Source: Aeromicrobium sp. Root495 (GTDB taxonomy: Bacteria > Actinomycetota > Actinomycetes > Propionibacteriales > Nocardioidaceae). From it: 64,000 bases of DNA. The notes under the pieces were generated by a model. The model did no database searches and had not been told where the DNA came from. It worked only from the letters and a program-made list of their open reading frames with translations. Location: NCBI RefSeq assembly GCF_001426755.1, contig NZ_LMFJ01000003.1:52016-116015 (forward strand), read 5' to 3'. Each line of letters begins with the position of its first letter. Position 1 is the stretch's first letter. Shown here piece by piece: positions 32,956 through 41,478 of the stretch. Made by a program: the position numbers and the translations under genes.

Positions 32956-34737
32956 ATGAGCACCCCCGAGCCGATCGAGACGGACGTCCTGGTGGTGGGC
33001 AGCGGACCGGCCGGCGCCACGGCCGCGTCGCTGCTGGCCACCTACGGCGTCAGCACGACGATGATCAGCAAGTACGGCTGGGTGGCCAACAGTCCGCGTG
33101 CTCACATCACGAACCAGCGGACCATGGAGGTCATGCGCGACCTGGGGGTGGAGGCAGAGCTCCTGGAACGGGGGACGCCGCAGACCCAGATGGCTGAGAA
33201 CGTCTTCTGCACCAGCCTGGTGGGCACCGAGATCGCAAGGCTCAGGGCGTGGGGCACCGACGACTCCCGCCTCAGCGACTACGTGGAGTCGAGCCCCTGC
33301 GCCATGCTCGACCTTCCGCAGCCGTACCTGGAGCCGGTACTCGTCAGCACGGCGGCGAGCCGTGGGGCCACCGTCCGGTTCGACACCGAGCTCCTCTCGT
33401 TCACGCAGGACTCCGAGGGCGTCACGGCTCTCGTGCGCGACCGTGTCCGAGGCGATGAGCAGCTGGTCCGGTGCCGCTACCTGATCGGGGCCGACGGCGC
33501 CACCAGCCGCGTGGCGGAACAGCTCGGCCTGCCCTTCGAGGGTCGGCTCGCCACCGGTGGAAGCATCAACATCGTCTTCTCGGCCGACCTGAGCCGTTAC
33601 GTCGAGCACCGCCCGGGAGTCCTGTACTGGGTCCTTCGGCCCGGCGAAGGTGTCGGCGGGGTCGGGATGGGCGTCCTCCGCATGGTGCGTCCGTGGAACC
33701 GGTGGATGGCGGTCTGGGGCTACGACATCACCGGGGAGCGCCCGGTCATGGACGATGCGGCCGCCCGCGCGATCGTGCACGAGCTGCTCGGCGACCGGGG
33801 CATCGAGGTCGTCATCGAGTCGGCCTCGGTCTGGAGCGTGAACGAGAGCAGTGCGAGCCGGTACTCGGACGGGCGGGTCTTCTGTGCCGGCGACGCGGTC
33901 CACCGGCACTCCCCTGCCAACGGTCTCGGCTCCAACACCTCGGCCCAGGACAGCTACAACCTGGCCTGGAAGCTCGCCGCCGTGATCAAGGGCGTCGCTG
34001 GGCCTGGGCTCCTGGACACCTACGACGCCGAGCGGGTGCCGGTGGGTCAGCAGGTCGTCGAGCGGGCGAGCCGCAGCGCCTCCGACTTCGGGCAGCTCTT
34101 CAACGCCCTGGGGCTCGGCGACGGGAAGGCCTCGGCGCGGCTCGAGGACGGACTCGACGCCTTGCAGGTGCCGGACGCGGCGGGAGCGGCCCGTCGCCGC
34201 GCCCTCGCGCGAGCCGTCGAGCTGAAGCACGACGAGTTCAGCGCCCATGGTGTCGAGATGAATCAGCGGTACACCTCGTCCGCCGTGATCCCCGCGGACG
34301 ACGGCCCAGAGGTCTGGGCTCGCGATTCTGAGCTCTACCACCAGGCATCGACGAGGCCCGGGGCCAAGCTGCCCCACGTCTGGCTCACCGATCTCGAGGG
34401 GCGACGGATCTCCACCCTGGACCTCGTCGGGAAGGGTGCCTTCACCCTGATGACGGGACTGTCAGGGGTGGTGTGGGACGGCGCGGCGCAGAGCTGTGGC
34501 GAGGTGCTGGGTCTGAAGCCCCGCGTGGCTCGCATCGGGGTCACGGCGCTCGACGTCTACGGCACCTGGTCCCGTGTCACCCAGCACATGGACGAGGCCG
34601 GGGCCCTCCTGGTCCGCCCTGACGGGCAGGTCGCGTGGCGACACGACAGCGCGGTGACCGACGTCCAGGAGGCGTCTACGCTTCTGGTCCAGGCGCTGGG
34701 GACCATTCTGCACCGACCGAGTGCCTCACCGAGCTGA
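32956..34737 (+). CDS. FAD-dependent aromatic hydroxylase (phenol hydroxylase/TfdB-like)
   Basis: 593 residues. FAD motif VVGSGPAGATAASLL, DG motif LIGADGATSRVAEQL, GD motif FCAGDAVHRHSPANGLGSNTSAQDSYNLAWKL, then a C-terminal thioredoxin-like domain (PGAKLPHVWLTDLEG). This is the class A hydroxylase layout of PheA/TfdB/MhpA, adding OH to an activated aromatic ring. ATG 32956 has GGGGAG 7 bases ahead; GTG 32950 is too close to it. Confidence 0.87.
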   Translation: MSTPEPIETDVLVVGSGPAGATAASLLATYGVSTTMISKYGWVANSPRAHITNQRTMEVMRDLGVEAELLERGTPQTQMAENVFCTSLVGTEIARLRAWGTDDSRLSDYVESSPCAMLDLPQPYLEPVLVSTAASRGATVRFDTELLSFTQDSEGVTALVRDRVRGDEQLVRCRYLIGADGATSRVAEQLGLPFEGRLATGGSINIVFSADLSRYVEHRPGVLYWVLRPGEGVGGVGMGVLRMVRPWNRWMAVWGYDITGERPVMDDAAARAIVHELLGDRGIEVVIESASVWSVNESSASRYSDGRVFCAGDAVHRHSPANGLGSNTSAQDSYNLAWKLAAVIKGVAGPGLLDTYDAERVPVGQQVVERASRSASDFGQLFNALGLGDGKASARLEDGLDALQVPDAAGAARRRALARAVELKHDEFSAHGVEMNQRYTSSAVIPADDGPEVWARDSELYHQASTRPGAKLPHVWLTDLEGRRISTLDLVGKGAFTLMTGLSGVVWDGAAQSCGEVLGLKPRVARIGVTALDVYGTWSRVTQHMDEAGALLVRPDGQVAWRHDSAVTDVQEASTLLVQALGTILHRPSASPS

Positions 34738-34768
34738 CGACGGACGCACACCACAGGGGGAAGCTGCG

Positions 34769-35548
34769 ATGGAGACCGAAGACTGGCTGCGGCCGCTGCG
34801 TGAGCGCGGCCTGATCCCTGACGACGTCCTCGCGGCCTTCGTCGTCGGGTCCGCGGCCCGGGGCTGGCACAACAGCCGGAGCGACTTCGACATCTACGTC
34901 GTGTCGCCGTCCGACCGGGAGAGCGAGTCGAGCCGTTCAATCTCGATGCCGCTCAATCCCCCTCACATCCGCAGCGAGATGTTCTACGAGGACGCTCGTC
35001 GATGGGAGGTCACCTACTGGCTCGACGCGCAGATCGACCAGATGCTGACGAAGGTCTCCTGGGACCACTACGACAGCGACGTGATGGCCGGCGGCGTGCT
35101 CACGCCACGAGAGGAGGTGTCACTCGCCCGCGTGAGTGACTGCCTGCCTCTCCTGGGCCAGGACTGGCTCGCAGCCCGGCGCCAGCAGTTCCATGACTCC
35201 GCGTTCCGCTCGTTCGTCGTGGCCAGGTCGTTGGAGGCGGCCGACGGTGCGGTGGAGGACGCGTTGGGCCAGCTTGAGGCGGGGAACGCGGAGAGCGCGA
35301 CCATCTCGGCACGCCTGGCCTTCGGGCACACGATCGACGCGCTCCTCGAGAGCCATGGCGAGTACGGCAGCCACATGCCCAAGTGGCGTCCGCACAAGTA
35401 CCGCATCGCCGAGCCGTCCGTCCTTGCCTTCGATGACTACTGGGCGTACGAGACCATGCGCGGCCTCGACCCCTCAGACCCGGCGCCGTGGATCACCGCA
35501 GTGCTCACCCTCTGCCAAGACATCGCTATGACGGTGGAGACCCGATGA
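34769..35548 (+). CDS. nucleotidyltransferase-fold protein (copy 1)
   Basis: 259 residues. AAFVVGSAARGWHNSRSDFDIYVV supplies the GS...DxD triad (Ser28, Asp39, Asp41) of polymerase-beta-type nucleotidyltransferases. The C-terminal half is helical, as in kanamycin nucleotidyltransferase-like proteins. It may nucleotidylate a peptide or small molecule. ATG 34769 has AGGGGGA 8 bases ahead. The stop overlaps the PqqD-like gene (ATGA), hinting at joint action with a peptide-binding domain. A degenerate relative lies at 39580. Confidence 0.72.
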   Translation: METEDWLRPLRERGLIPDDVLAAFVVGSAARGWHNSRSDFDIYVVSPSDRESESSRSISMPLNPPHIRSEMFYEDARRWEVTYWLDAQIDQMLTKVSWDHYDSDVMAGGVLTPREEVSLARVSDCLPLLGQDWLAARRQQFHDSAFRSFVVARSLEAADGAVEDALGQLEAGNAESATISARLAFGHTIDALLESHGEYGSHMPKWRPHKYRIAEPSVLAFDDYWAYETMRGLDPSDPAPWITAVLTLCQDIAMTVETR

Positions 35549-35826
35549 CCGCCCTGGGGCGACCGGGCCCGCAGGACGTCCCGCGCCGCGTGCTCGGGAT
35601 CAAGATCCGCAAGGTCTCCGGCGACCTCGTGATCGGTGTCGCCGACCAGGCGCTCCACCTGACGGACTCGGCCCGGCTGTTGTTCAGCACGCTCGACGGA
35701 CGGCGCACCGTCACCGACGTCTCGCAGGCGCTGGTGCTCGAGTACGGTCTCGACGAGACCGAGGCCCTGGAGGACACCACGTCGTTCCTCGGCGATCTCG
35801 GCGCACAGGGCATCGTCGCCTGGTAG
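35545..35826 (+). CDS. PqqD-like RiPP-recognition-element protein
   Basis: 93 residues with the PqqD fold: three strands (VLGIKIRKVSGDLVIGVADQ, ALHLTDSARLLFSTLDG) and then three helices with RTVTDVSQALVLEYGLDETEALEDTTSFLGDL. Such domains bind leader peptides and present them to modifying enzymes. It is immediately downstream of, and overlapping, a nucleotidyltransferase gene. A second PqqD-like domain is fused to the AsnB-like protein at 42668. The likely ligand is the 22-residue peptide at 42526. Confidence 0.78.
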   Translation: MTALGRPGPQDVPRRVLGIKIRKVSGDLVIGVADQALHLTDSARLLFSTLDGRRTVTDVSQALVLEYGLDETEALEDTTSFLGDLGAQGIVAW

Positions 35827-35914
35827 ACACCCCGGCGGCCCGAGGAGCCGGCGCGTATTCTGATACAGACGATGTGATCGACGTGACCCTCGGGGGGTCC
35901 TGATCGGGGGGCAC

Positions 35915-37351
35915 ATGGACGCGCCGACGACCGCGGACGCCGGAGGGAACGACCTGGTGGCGGACCGAGCCACCGAGCCGCCCCGATCCAACAGTGGTGG
36001 TTTTCGGGTGCGGGATGCTCGTGCCCGCGTGGAGCCGACGTCGGTCGCCGAGGTGAGTCGCCTGGTGCAAGAGGTGGCGGACGACCCGGCGGGTCTGCAT
36101 GTCCACGCCATCAGCTCCGGCAAGAACTGGGGCTTCGGATCGGCGGAGCCGGTGACCGACGGCGCGCTCGTCATGGACCTCCGACGCCTCGACGCCATCC
36201 GGGTCCTCGACACCGACGCCGGTGTCTGCGTCGTGGAGCCAGGGGTCAGTCAGGGACGGCTCGCCCAGGAGCTGGTCGGATCGGGGTTCCTCCTCAACGT
36301 CACGGCCTCGGCCTCCGCCACGAGCGTCGTCGGCAACATCCTCGAGCGGGGGGTCGGGCTGCGTCGCCAACGGTCCGAGGACGTCATTGGGCTCGAGGTG
36401 GTCCTCGCCGACGGCACCGTCGCCAAGGTGGGTCGCTGGCCGCGCGAAGGTGCCCGCACCACGCCGTACGACCACGTGCCTGGCCCGGGCACGGTCCAGC
36501 TCTTCGCGCAGTCGAGCCTGGCTGTGGTGACGGCGGCGGTCGTGCGACTGATCCCCGACACCGAGGAGCTGAGGGTGGTCCGTCTGCGCTTCACGCGCGA
36601 CCACCTCGAGGCCGCCCTCACGCATCTCAAGGGTTGGCACGCCGATCGACTCGTGGCGGGAGTCATCAAGGTGTTCGACACGTCGGCCGTGACGGCCTAT
36701 GGCGGGGACAGCCCACCGACCTATCAGGTCTACCTGCCCGTGGCCGGACGAGCCGCAGTGGTCGCGGTCATCACGGAGCTGATCGAGCAGGAGGCCACGG
36801 CCGAAGGCACCTTCGAGGAGGTCGACGTCCTCGACCCCGACCAGCCCGTCGGATCGGTGGCCGAGCAGGCTGCCCTGCGCGGGTACGCCGGCGACCCTTC
36901 GGCCAACGACGCCATGGTGCGAGCCATCTTCGACACCCCGCTCGACGAGGTCGACGTCCGAGGCCGCGACGGATGGCTGTTCTGCGTCCCGGTCGCCCCG
37001 CTCGCGCCCTCGGCCCTGGTCGAGGTGGTCGACATCATCCAGGTCGCGTCGGCCCGCTTCGGCCAGATCGTGGTCGGGCACACCCTGAACGTCCTGCCCT
37101 CCGGATGGGTCGACGTCGTGGTGTCCATCAGGTTCGAACGCTCGACGGAGCACGTCGCGGTCGCTCACCTGCTCCTCGACGAGCTGCACGTCGCCTTCAC
37201 GGAGCACGGCTTCCCGCCCTACCGGCTCGACATCGACCACATGGACGATGCAGCCGGGCTCCGGGGCGACGCCGGCCAGGAGGAGGTCCTCGACCGCATC
37301 AAGCAGGCGCTGGACCCCCAGGGCGTCCTGGCGCGGGGTCGTTATGCCTGA
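35915..37351 (+). CDS. VAO/4-cresol-dehydrogenase-type FAD oxidase
   Basis: 478 residues. The PCMH-type FAD domain has ISSGKNWGFGSAEPVTDGALVMDL and VEPGVSQGRLAQEL, then GNILERGVGLRRQRSEDVIGLEVVLADG, very like vanillyl-alcohol oxidase/4-cresol dehydrogenase. The C-terminal substrate domain ends LKQALDPQGVLARGRY in family style. It would oxidise a para-alkyl phenol or related position. ATG 35915. The stop lies within the first codons of the carbamoyltransferase-like gene (8-base overlap). Confidence 0.83.
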   Translation: MDAPTTADAGGNDLVADRATEPPRSNSGGFRVRDARARVEPTSVAEVSRLVQEVADDPAGLHVHAISSGKNWGFGSAEPVTDGALVMDLRRLDAIRVLDTDAGVCVVEPGVSQGRLAQELVGSGFLLNVTASASATSVVGNILERGVGLRRQRSEDVIGLEVVLADGTVAKVGRWPREGARTTPYDHVPGPGTVQLFAQSSLAVVTAAVVRLIPDTEELRVVRLRFTRDHLEAALTHLKGWHADRLVAGVIKVFDTSAVTAYGGDSPPTYQVYLPVAGRAAVVAVITELIEQEATAEGTFEEVDVLDPDQPVGSVAEQAALRGYAGDPSANDAMVRAIFDTPLDEVDVRGRDGWLFCVPVAPLAPSALVEVVDIIQVASARFGQIVVGHTLNVLPSGWVDVVVSIRFERSTEHVAVAHLLLDELHVAFTEHGFPPYRLDIDHMDDAAGLRGDAGQEEVLDRIKQALDPQGVLARGRYA

Positions 37352-38357
37352 GGTCGACGCGGTGCATCCTCGCCACCTCATCTCCGTCCGAGACCTCGAC
37401 GTCGCCACCATCACGTCGATCTTCGAGGCCGCCACCGCCTTGGGCGCCATGGCACCGGAGGACCGCAGCCGGATCCTTCGCGGACGCCTGTTGACCGTCC
37501 TGTTCTTCCAGCCCAGCACCCGCACCAGGATCGGCTTCGAGTCCGCGGGCCTCAAGCTGGGCGCCACCGTGAGCGGGTTCTCCGATCCCTCCACCACGCG
37601 CTCGGTCGACTACATCGGCGAGTCGCTCGAGGACACCATCCGGGTCATCGCCGAGCTGGGGGACATGATCGTCCTGCGGCACTTCGTCTCCGGGGCGGCC
37701 CGACACGCAGCAGCCGTCTCCTCCGTCCCGGTCATCAACGGAGGTGACGGGACCAACGAGCACCCCACCCAGGCGCTGAGCGACGCATGGACCATGGCCA
37801 ACCGGCTCGGATCGGTCGAGGGTGCTGTGGTCGGCATCGTCGGCGACCCCGGCACCAGGGTCCACCGCTCCCTCATCCAGATCCTGGCCCTGCTGGGGGT
37901 CGCCAAGATCCTGCTCCTCGTGCCGCCCAGCGCGCCGCTGCGGATCGGTGGGTCGATGGGGATCACCCACTGCACGGTGCCGGCCGACATCGTGGCCACG
38001 CTCAAGGCCGCGAAGGTTCCCTACGAGTTCTGCTCCGACGTGCGCGACATGCTGGCCGAGGCCGATGCGATCGAGATGATGCCGGTCTCGATCCCTGGCC
38101 TGGAGTCGGACCCTCGGTCCTTGTCCAAGGGCGAGAACGTGACTCCCGAGCAGTACAGGGTCACCGCCCAGAAGATCCGAGCCACCGGCTCGCGGGCCCT
38201 GATCATGCATCCGGGTCCTCGCAGCGACGAGATGCACCCCGATGTCGACGACCTGCCCAACGGCCTGTTCTTCGACCAGGTCCGCGACTCGCTGCAGATG
38301 CGGATGGCAGCGCTGACCTACGTGTGCGGGGCAGGTCCGTACTCCCGACCGAGCTGA
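37344..38357 (+). CDS. aspartate-carbamoyltransferase-like protein
   Basis: 337 residues, full ATCase catalytic-chain length. Carbamoyl-phosphate loop FQPSTRTRIGFE (Ser58-Arg62), loops HPTQALSDAW and SLSKGENVT, and the HPGPR segment are all present, so a working carbamoyltransferase or close relative is likely. No pyr genes surround it; its neighbours are flavoenzymes. It probably acts on a pathway intermediate or an amino group of the peptide rather than in pyrimidine synthesis (inference). Confidence 0.83.
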   Translation: MPEVDAVHPRHLISVRDLDVATITSIFEAATALGAMAPEDRSRILRGRLLTVLFFQPSTRTRIGFESAGLKLGATVSGFSDPSTTRSVDYIGESLEDTIRVIAELGDMIVLRHFVSGAARHAAAVSSVPVINGGDGTNEHPTQALSDAWTMANRLGSVEGAVVGIVGDPGTRVHRSLIQILALLGVAKILLLVPPSAPLRIGGSMGITHCTVPADIVATLKAAKVPYEFCSDVRDMLAEADAIEMMPVSIPGLESDPRSLSKGENVTPEQYRVTAQKIRATGSRALIMHPGPRSDEMHPDVDDLPNGLFFDQVRDSLQMRMAALTYVCGAGPYSRPS

Positions 38358-38375
38358 ACTCCAGGAGGATTGCTG

Positions 38376-39563
38376 ATGCACGTCCACGAAGCAGCCCAGC
38401 ACGAAGTCGTCGTCGAGCCGCTCGGGTTCGCCGAGATCGGTGACCGGGTGCGCTCGCTGGCACCCCGGATCGCCGCCTCTCGCGAGGAGATCGACGCGGG
38501 CCGACACCTCCCGGCGACGCTCGTCGCCGAGCTGAGGGAGACGGGGATCTTCCGGGCCACCATGCCCGCGTCGATGGGCGGGCCGGAGCTGTCCTCGATG
38601 GAGCAGGTCGAGCTCATCGAGCAGCTGTCGGTCGTCGATGCGTCGGTGGGTTGGTGCGCCATGATCGGCATGGACTCCGGGGTCTATGCGGCCCACCTCC
38701 AGCCCGGCGTCGCCGCTGAGATCTTCCCGCGTCTCGACATGGTCACGGCCGGCTGGGTGCCTCCCATGGGGCGGGCACATGAGGAGGGCGACCACTACCG
38801 GGTCGAGGGCCACTGGCGTTTCGGGTCCGGGTGCACCCACGCCGACGTCATGGCAGCGGGGTGCACCGTCTACCGCGACGGGGAGCCGCTCCTCGACGCG
38901 CGCGGCACTCCGGTGTGGCGCGTCATGCTGGCCGACCCTTCGCAGTACGAGATCGTCGACACGTGGCACACCACCGGCCTGGCCGGCACGGGAAGCCGGG
39001 ACTACACGACCACAGGGATCGACGTCCCGCGTGAGCACTCGGTCTCGTTCGCCGAGCCCGTGCTGGACACTCCGCTCTACCGGCGCAGCGATGTCATCCT
39101 GCGCAAGATGTCGGGCGTTCCGCTGGGGGTCATGCGAGGGTCCATCGACTACGTGCACGGTCTGCTCGACTCCAAGACCGACGGGTCCACGACCTGGCGG
39201 AGGTCGGCGAGTGTCCAGACTGTGCTGGCCGAGTGCGAGATGCGACTCTCGGCGGCCCGCTCGTACGTCTTCGCGACGGTCGAGGCCCAGTGGAGCAGGC
39301 TCGAGGCGGACGAGCCCATGACGCCGCACGAGCGGGCCAACGCCGCCCTGGCTCGCTTCAACGCGTTCCGCACGGCGCGCGAGGTCACCCTGACCCTCTA
39401 CGACCTGGTCGGTGGTGAGTCCATCTATCGGCACAAGACCCCGCTGGACCGCAACATGCGCGACATGGTCACGGCCTGCGAGCACGTGGTCGGACAGCGC
39501 AAGATCCAGCAGTGGGCCGGTCAGCTCCTGACCGGCAACGAGCCGACCACTCCGTTCATCTGA
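38376..39563 (+). CDS. acyl-CoA-dehydrogenase-fold flavin enzyme (HsaA/group D monooxygenase-like)
   Basis: 395 residues. The ACAD-fold N-terminal helices (FRATMPASMGGPELSSMEQVELIEQLSVVDASVGWCAMIG), the central strand domain (YRVEGHWRFGSGCTHADVMAAG) and a C-terminal helical bundle resemble flavin-dependent monooxygenases such as HsaA, or N-hydroxylases of this fold, more than classic dehydrogenases. It may hydroxylate an aromatic or an amine with reduced flavin. ATG 38376 has AGGAGG 7 bases ahead. Confidence 0.78.
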   Translation: MHVHEAAQHEVVVEPLGFAEIGDRVRSLAPRIAASREEIDAGRHLPATLVAELRETGIFRATMPASMGGPELSSMEQVELIEQLSVVDASVGWCAMIGMDSGVYAAHLQPGVAAEIFPRLDMVTAGWVPPMGRAHEEGDHYRVEGHWRFGSGCTHADVMAAGCTVYRDGEPLLDARGTPVWRVMLADPSQYEIVDTWHTTGLAGTGSRDYTTTGIDVPREHSVSFAEPVLDTPLYRRSDVILRKMSGVPLGVMRGSIDYVHGLLDSKTDGSTTWRRSASVQTVLAECEMRLSAARSYVFATVEAQWSRLEADEPMTPHERANAALARFNAFRTAREVTLTLYDLVGGESIYRHKTPLDRNMRDMVTACEHVVGQRKIQQWAGQLLTGNEPTTPFI

Positions 39564-39579
39564 GGACCGAGGCAACCCC

Positions 39580-40407
39580 GTGACGACTGATGACGACCTG
39601 CGCCTGAGCCTGAGGTCCGACCTCGCCGGCCTCGCGGACGCGATCCGCACCTCCGACACCTTGCTGGCCGTGGGATCGGTGGTGAGCGGACTCGCCAGCA
39701 GCTCGACCCACCTCGATCTCCTCCTCATCGGACCGGGCGCGCCGGCCAAGAGCGTCGCGGCGTCCGTGGCCGGGCTTCGCTCGGGCTCTTACGTCCTGGC
39801 ATCGGGCCAGTCCGTCACGGTGCGCTTCTGCAGCACGCAGGAGCTCGCCCCGGTTCGCGACGTGGTGATGCACTTCGCCGAGGCCATGGTGGAGCCGTCG
39901 GCGTGGGCCAACATCCCGTCGCTCGACCACCCCACCCACGTGCTCCTGCACGAGGTCCGCAACGGGATCACGATCGCCCACGAGTCGATCGCGCAGGCCT
40001 GGCGTGAGGCGCTGTACGTGGACCAGCTGCCCACCTATCTGGCCTCGACCCACCTGCTGCGACACCTCGACCGCCGCGAGAACGTCGAGCAGCAGCTCGT
40101 GGACCAGCACCTGGAGTCGGCGCAGTGGATGCTGCGCGAGTCGCTCCAGGACCTGCTGGCCGCCCTGCTGGCCTCGATCGGCGAGACCAATCCGCACCGA
40201 CGCTGGCACCTGCGCCTCGCGCGACGTCATCAGGAGGTGCTGGGTCACGACCTCGTGGACCGTCTCGTGAAGGCGCTGTGCGTCTGGCACGACGTCGACG
40301 AGGAGGCCGAGGTCCGGGCCGCTCTCGAGCTGGCCGACGAGGTGCGGCGCGACATCGTCGAGCGCATCCCGGGTCTCCGGGTGCTGAGCCTCGCGGTGGA
40401 GCGGTGA
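39580..40407 (+). CDS. degenerate nucleotidyltransferase-fold protein (copy 2)
   Basis: 275 residues. The N-terminal segment LLAVGSVVSGLASSSTHLDLLLIG parallels the GS...DxD loop of the protein at 34769, but only one Asp remains, so catalysis is doubtful. The long helical C-terminal part (HLLRHLDRRENVEQQLVDQHLESAQWML) resembles that of copy 1. It could be a non-catalytic partner, as in other duplicated enzyme systems. GTG 39580; the stop overlaps the next GTG. Confidence 0.6.
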   Translation: MTTDDDLRLSLRSDLAGLADAIRTSDTLLAVGSVVSGLASSSTHLDLLLIGPGAPAKSVAASVAGLRSGSYVLASGQSVTVRFCSTQELAPVRDVVMHFAEAMVEPSAWANIPSLDHPTHVLLHEVRNGITIAHESIAQAWREALYVDQLPTYLASTHLLRHLDRRENVEQQLVDQHLESAQWMLRESLQDLLAALLASIGETNPHRRWHLRLARRHQEVLGHDLVDRLVKALCVWHDVDEEAEVRAALELADEVRRDIVERIPGLRVLSLAVER

Positions 40408-41429
40408 CCAGCCTGGTCGCCACCGTGGGACCTGCGATGCGCGAGGTCGGACAGCTGTACGACGCCATCGGCGCAGGCGCCACCTCGTTCCGGTTCTCGG
40501 CGTCTAAGTTCGAGCTCGCCGAGCTCCTCGAGATGGCTCGCGACGCCTCGGCAGCGGCTGCGCGGGCCGGGGTCGCCGTCGACCTCTGGATCGACCTGCC
40601 GGGAACCAAGACGCGGCTGACGAGCGACGAGCCCCTCGACCTCGGGTCGGCCGACTCGGTCCGCCTCCTCTACGACGTGGAGCCCTCGGCCGGGCGTCGT
40701 GAGGTCCGCGTCTCCGACTCCTTGTTCGGCCGCCGTGTCCAGGTGGGCGACGTCGTGGTCTGGGGAGACGGGGAGGACGCGGGCCGCGTGGTGGCGGCCA
40801 CCCCTCAGCACTGCGACGTCGTTCCTCTGACGCGTGGTGTCGTGGGGCCGCGCAAGGGGATCGCCGTGGCGGGGGTGCCCCAGCCGCACGTGGCTCTGAC
40901 CCCTGACGACGAGACCGCCCTGTCGGCGCTGAGCAGCTCCCCGTTCACCGGCGCGATCGTGTCGTTCGTCGAGTCGTCGGCCACGGTCGAGCGGGCCCGG
41001 GGTCTCATGGTCGCCGGCGGTGGGACGGCCGGTGCGGTCATCGCCAAGATCGAGACGGCAGCCGGCGTGGCGGCGGCCCGTGAGATCGCCCGTGCCGCCG
41101 ACGGCGTGCTGCTCGGTCGGGGAGACCTGCTGCTGGAGACCGGCGAGCTCGAGTTCCACGCGGCGTGCGTCGAGGTGGTCCGGGCGTGCAAGGACGAGGG
41201 CAGGCCGCTGATCGTCGGCACTCAGCTCCTCTCGAGCCTGGCCCACTCCTGGTTGCCGCACCGGTCGGAGCTGGCCTACATCTCCTCCTTGGTGGAGCAG
41301 GGCGTGGAGGGCTTCATGCTGGCCACGGAGACGACGATCGCATCGTCCCCGGAGCGTGCCATCTCCACGCTCGCGGCTCTCGTCTCCCGGTACGGGGGGA
41401 CGCCGTTGCGTCCGATGTTCGCCGGATGA
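40404..41429 (+). CDS. minimal pyruvate-kinase-like TIM-barrel protein (copy 2)
   Basis: 341 residues, paralogous to 29106-30158. Motifs in order: ATVGPAM, TSFRFSASKFE, IDLPGTKTRL, RGVVGPRKGIAV, FVESSA, AKIETAAGV (catalytic Lys), GRGDLLLETGELE (metal Asp), VGTQLLSSL, FMLATETTIASSPERAI. As in copy 1, the pyruvate-kinase C-terminal domain is absent and the Asn-Phe-Ser-His loop is replaced. It is coupled to the nucleotidyltransferase-like gene by a GTGA overlap. Two copies next to kinase or nucleotidyltransferase genes suggest paired activities. Confidence 0.72.
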   Translation: MTSLVATVGPAMREVGQLYDAIGAGATSFRFSASKFELAELLEMARDASAAAARAGVAVDLWIDLPGTKTRLTSDEPLDLGSADSVRLLYDVEPSAGRREVRVSDSLFGRRVQVGDVVVWGDGEDAGRVVAATPQHCDVVPLTRGVVGPRKGIAVAGVPQPHVALTPDDETALSALSSSPFTGAIVSFVESSATVERARGLMVAGGGTAGAVIAKIETAAGVAAAREIARAADGVLLGRGDLLLETGELEFHAACVEVVRACKDEGRPLIVGTQLLSSLAHSWLPHRSELAYISSLVEQGVEGFMLATETTIASSPERAISTLAALVSRYGGTPLRPMFAG

Positions 41430-41478
41430 GTCAGCTGTTCGACGCGACGTCCCGGCCGCGGGCAGGGGGACGCGCGTC

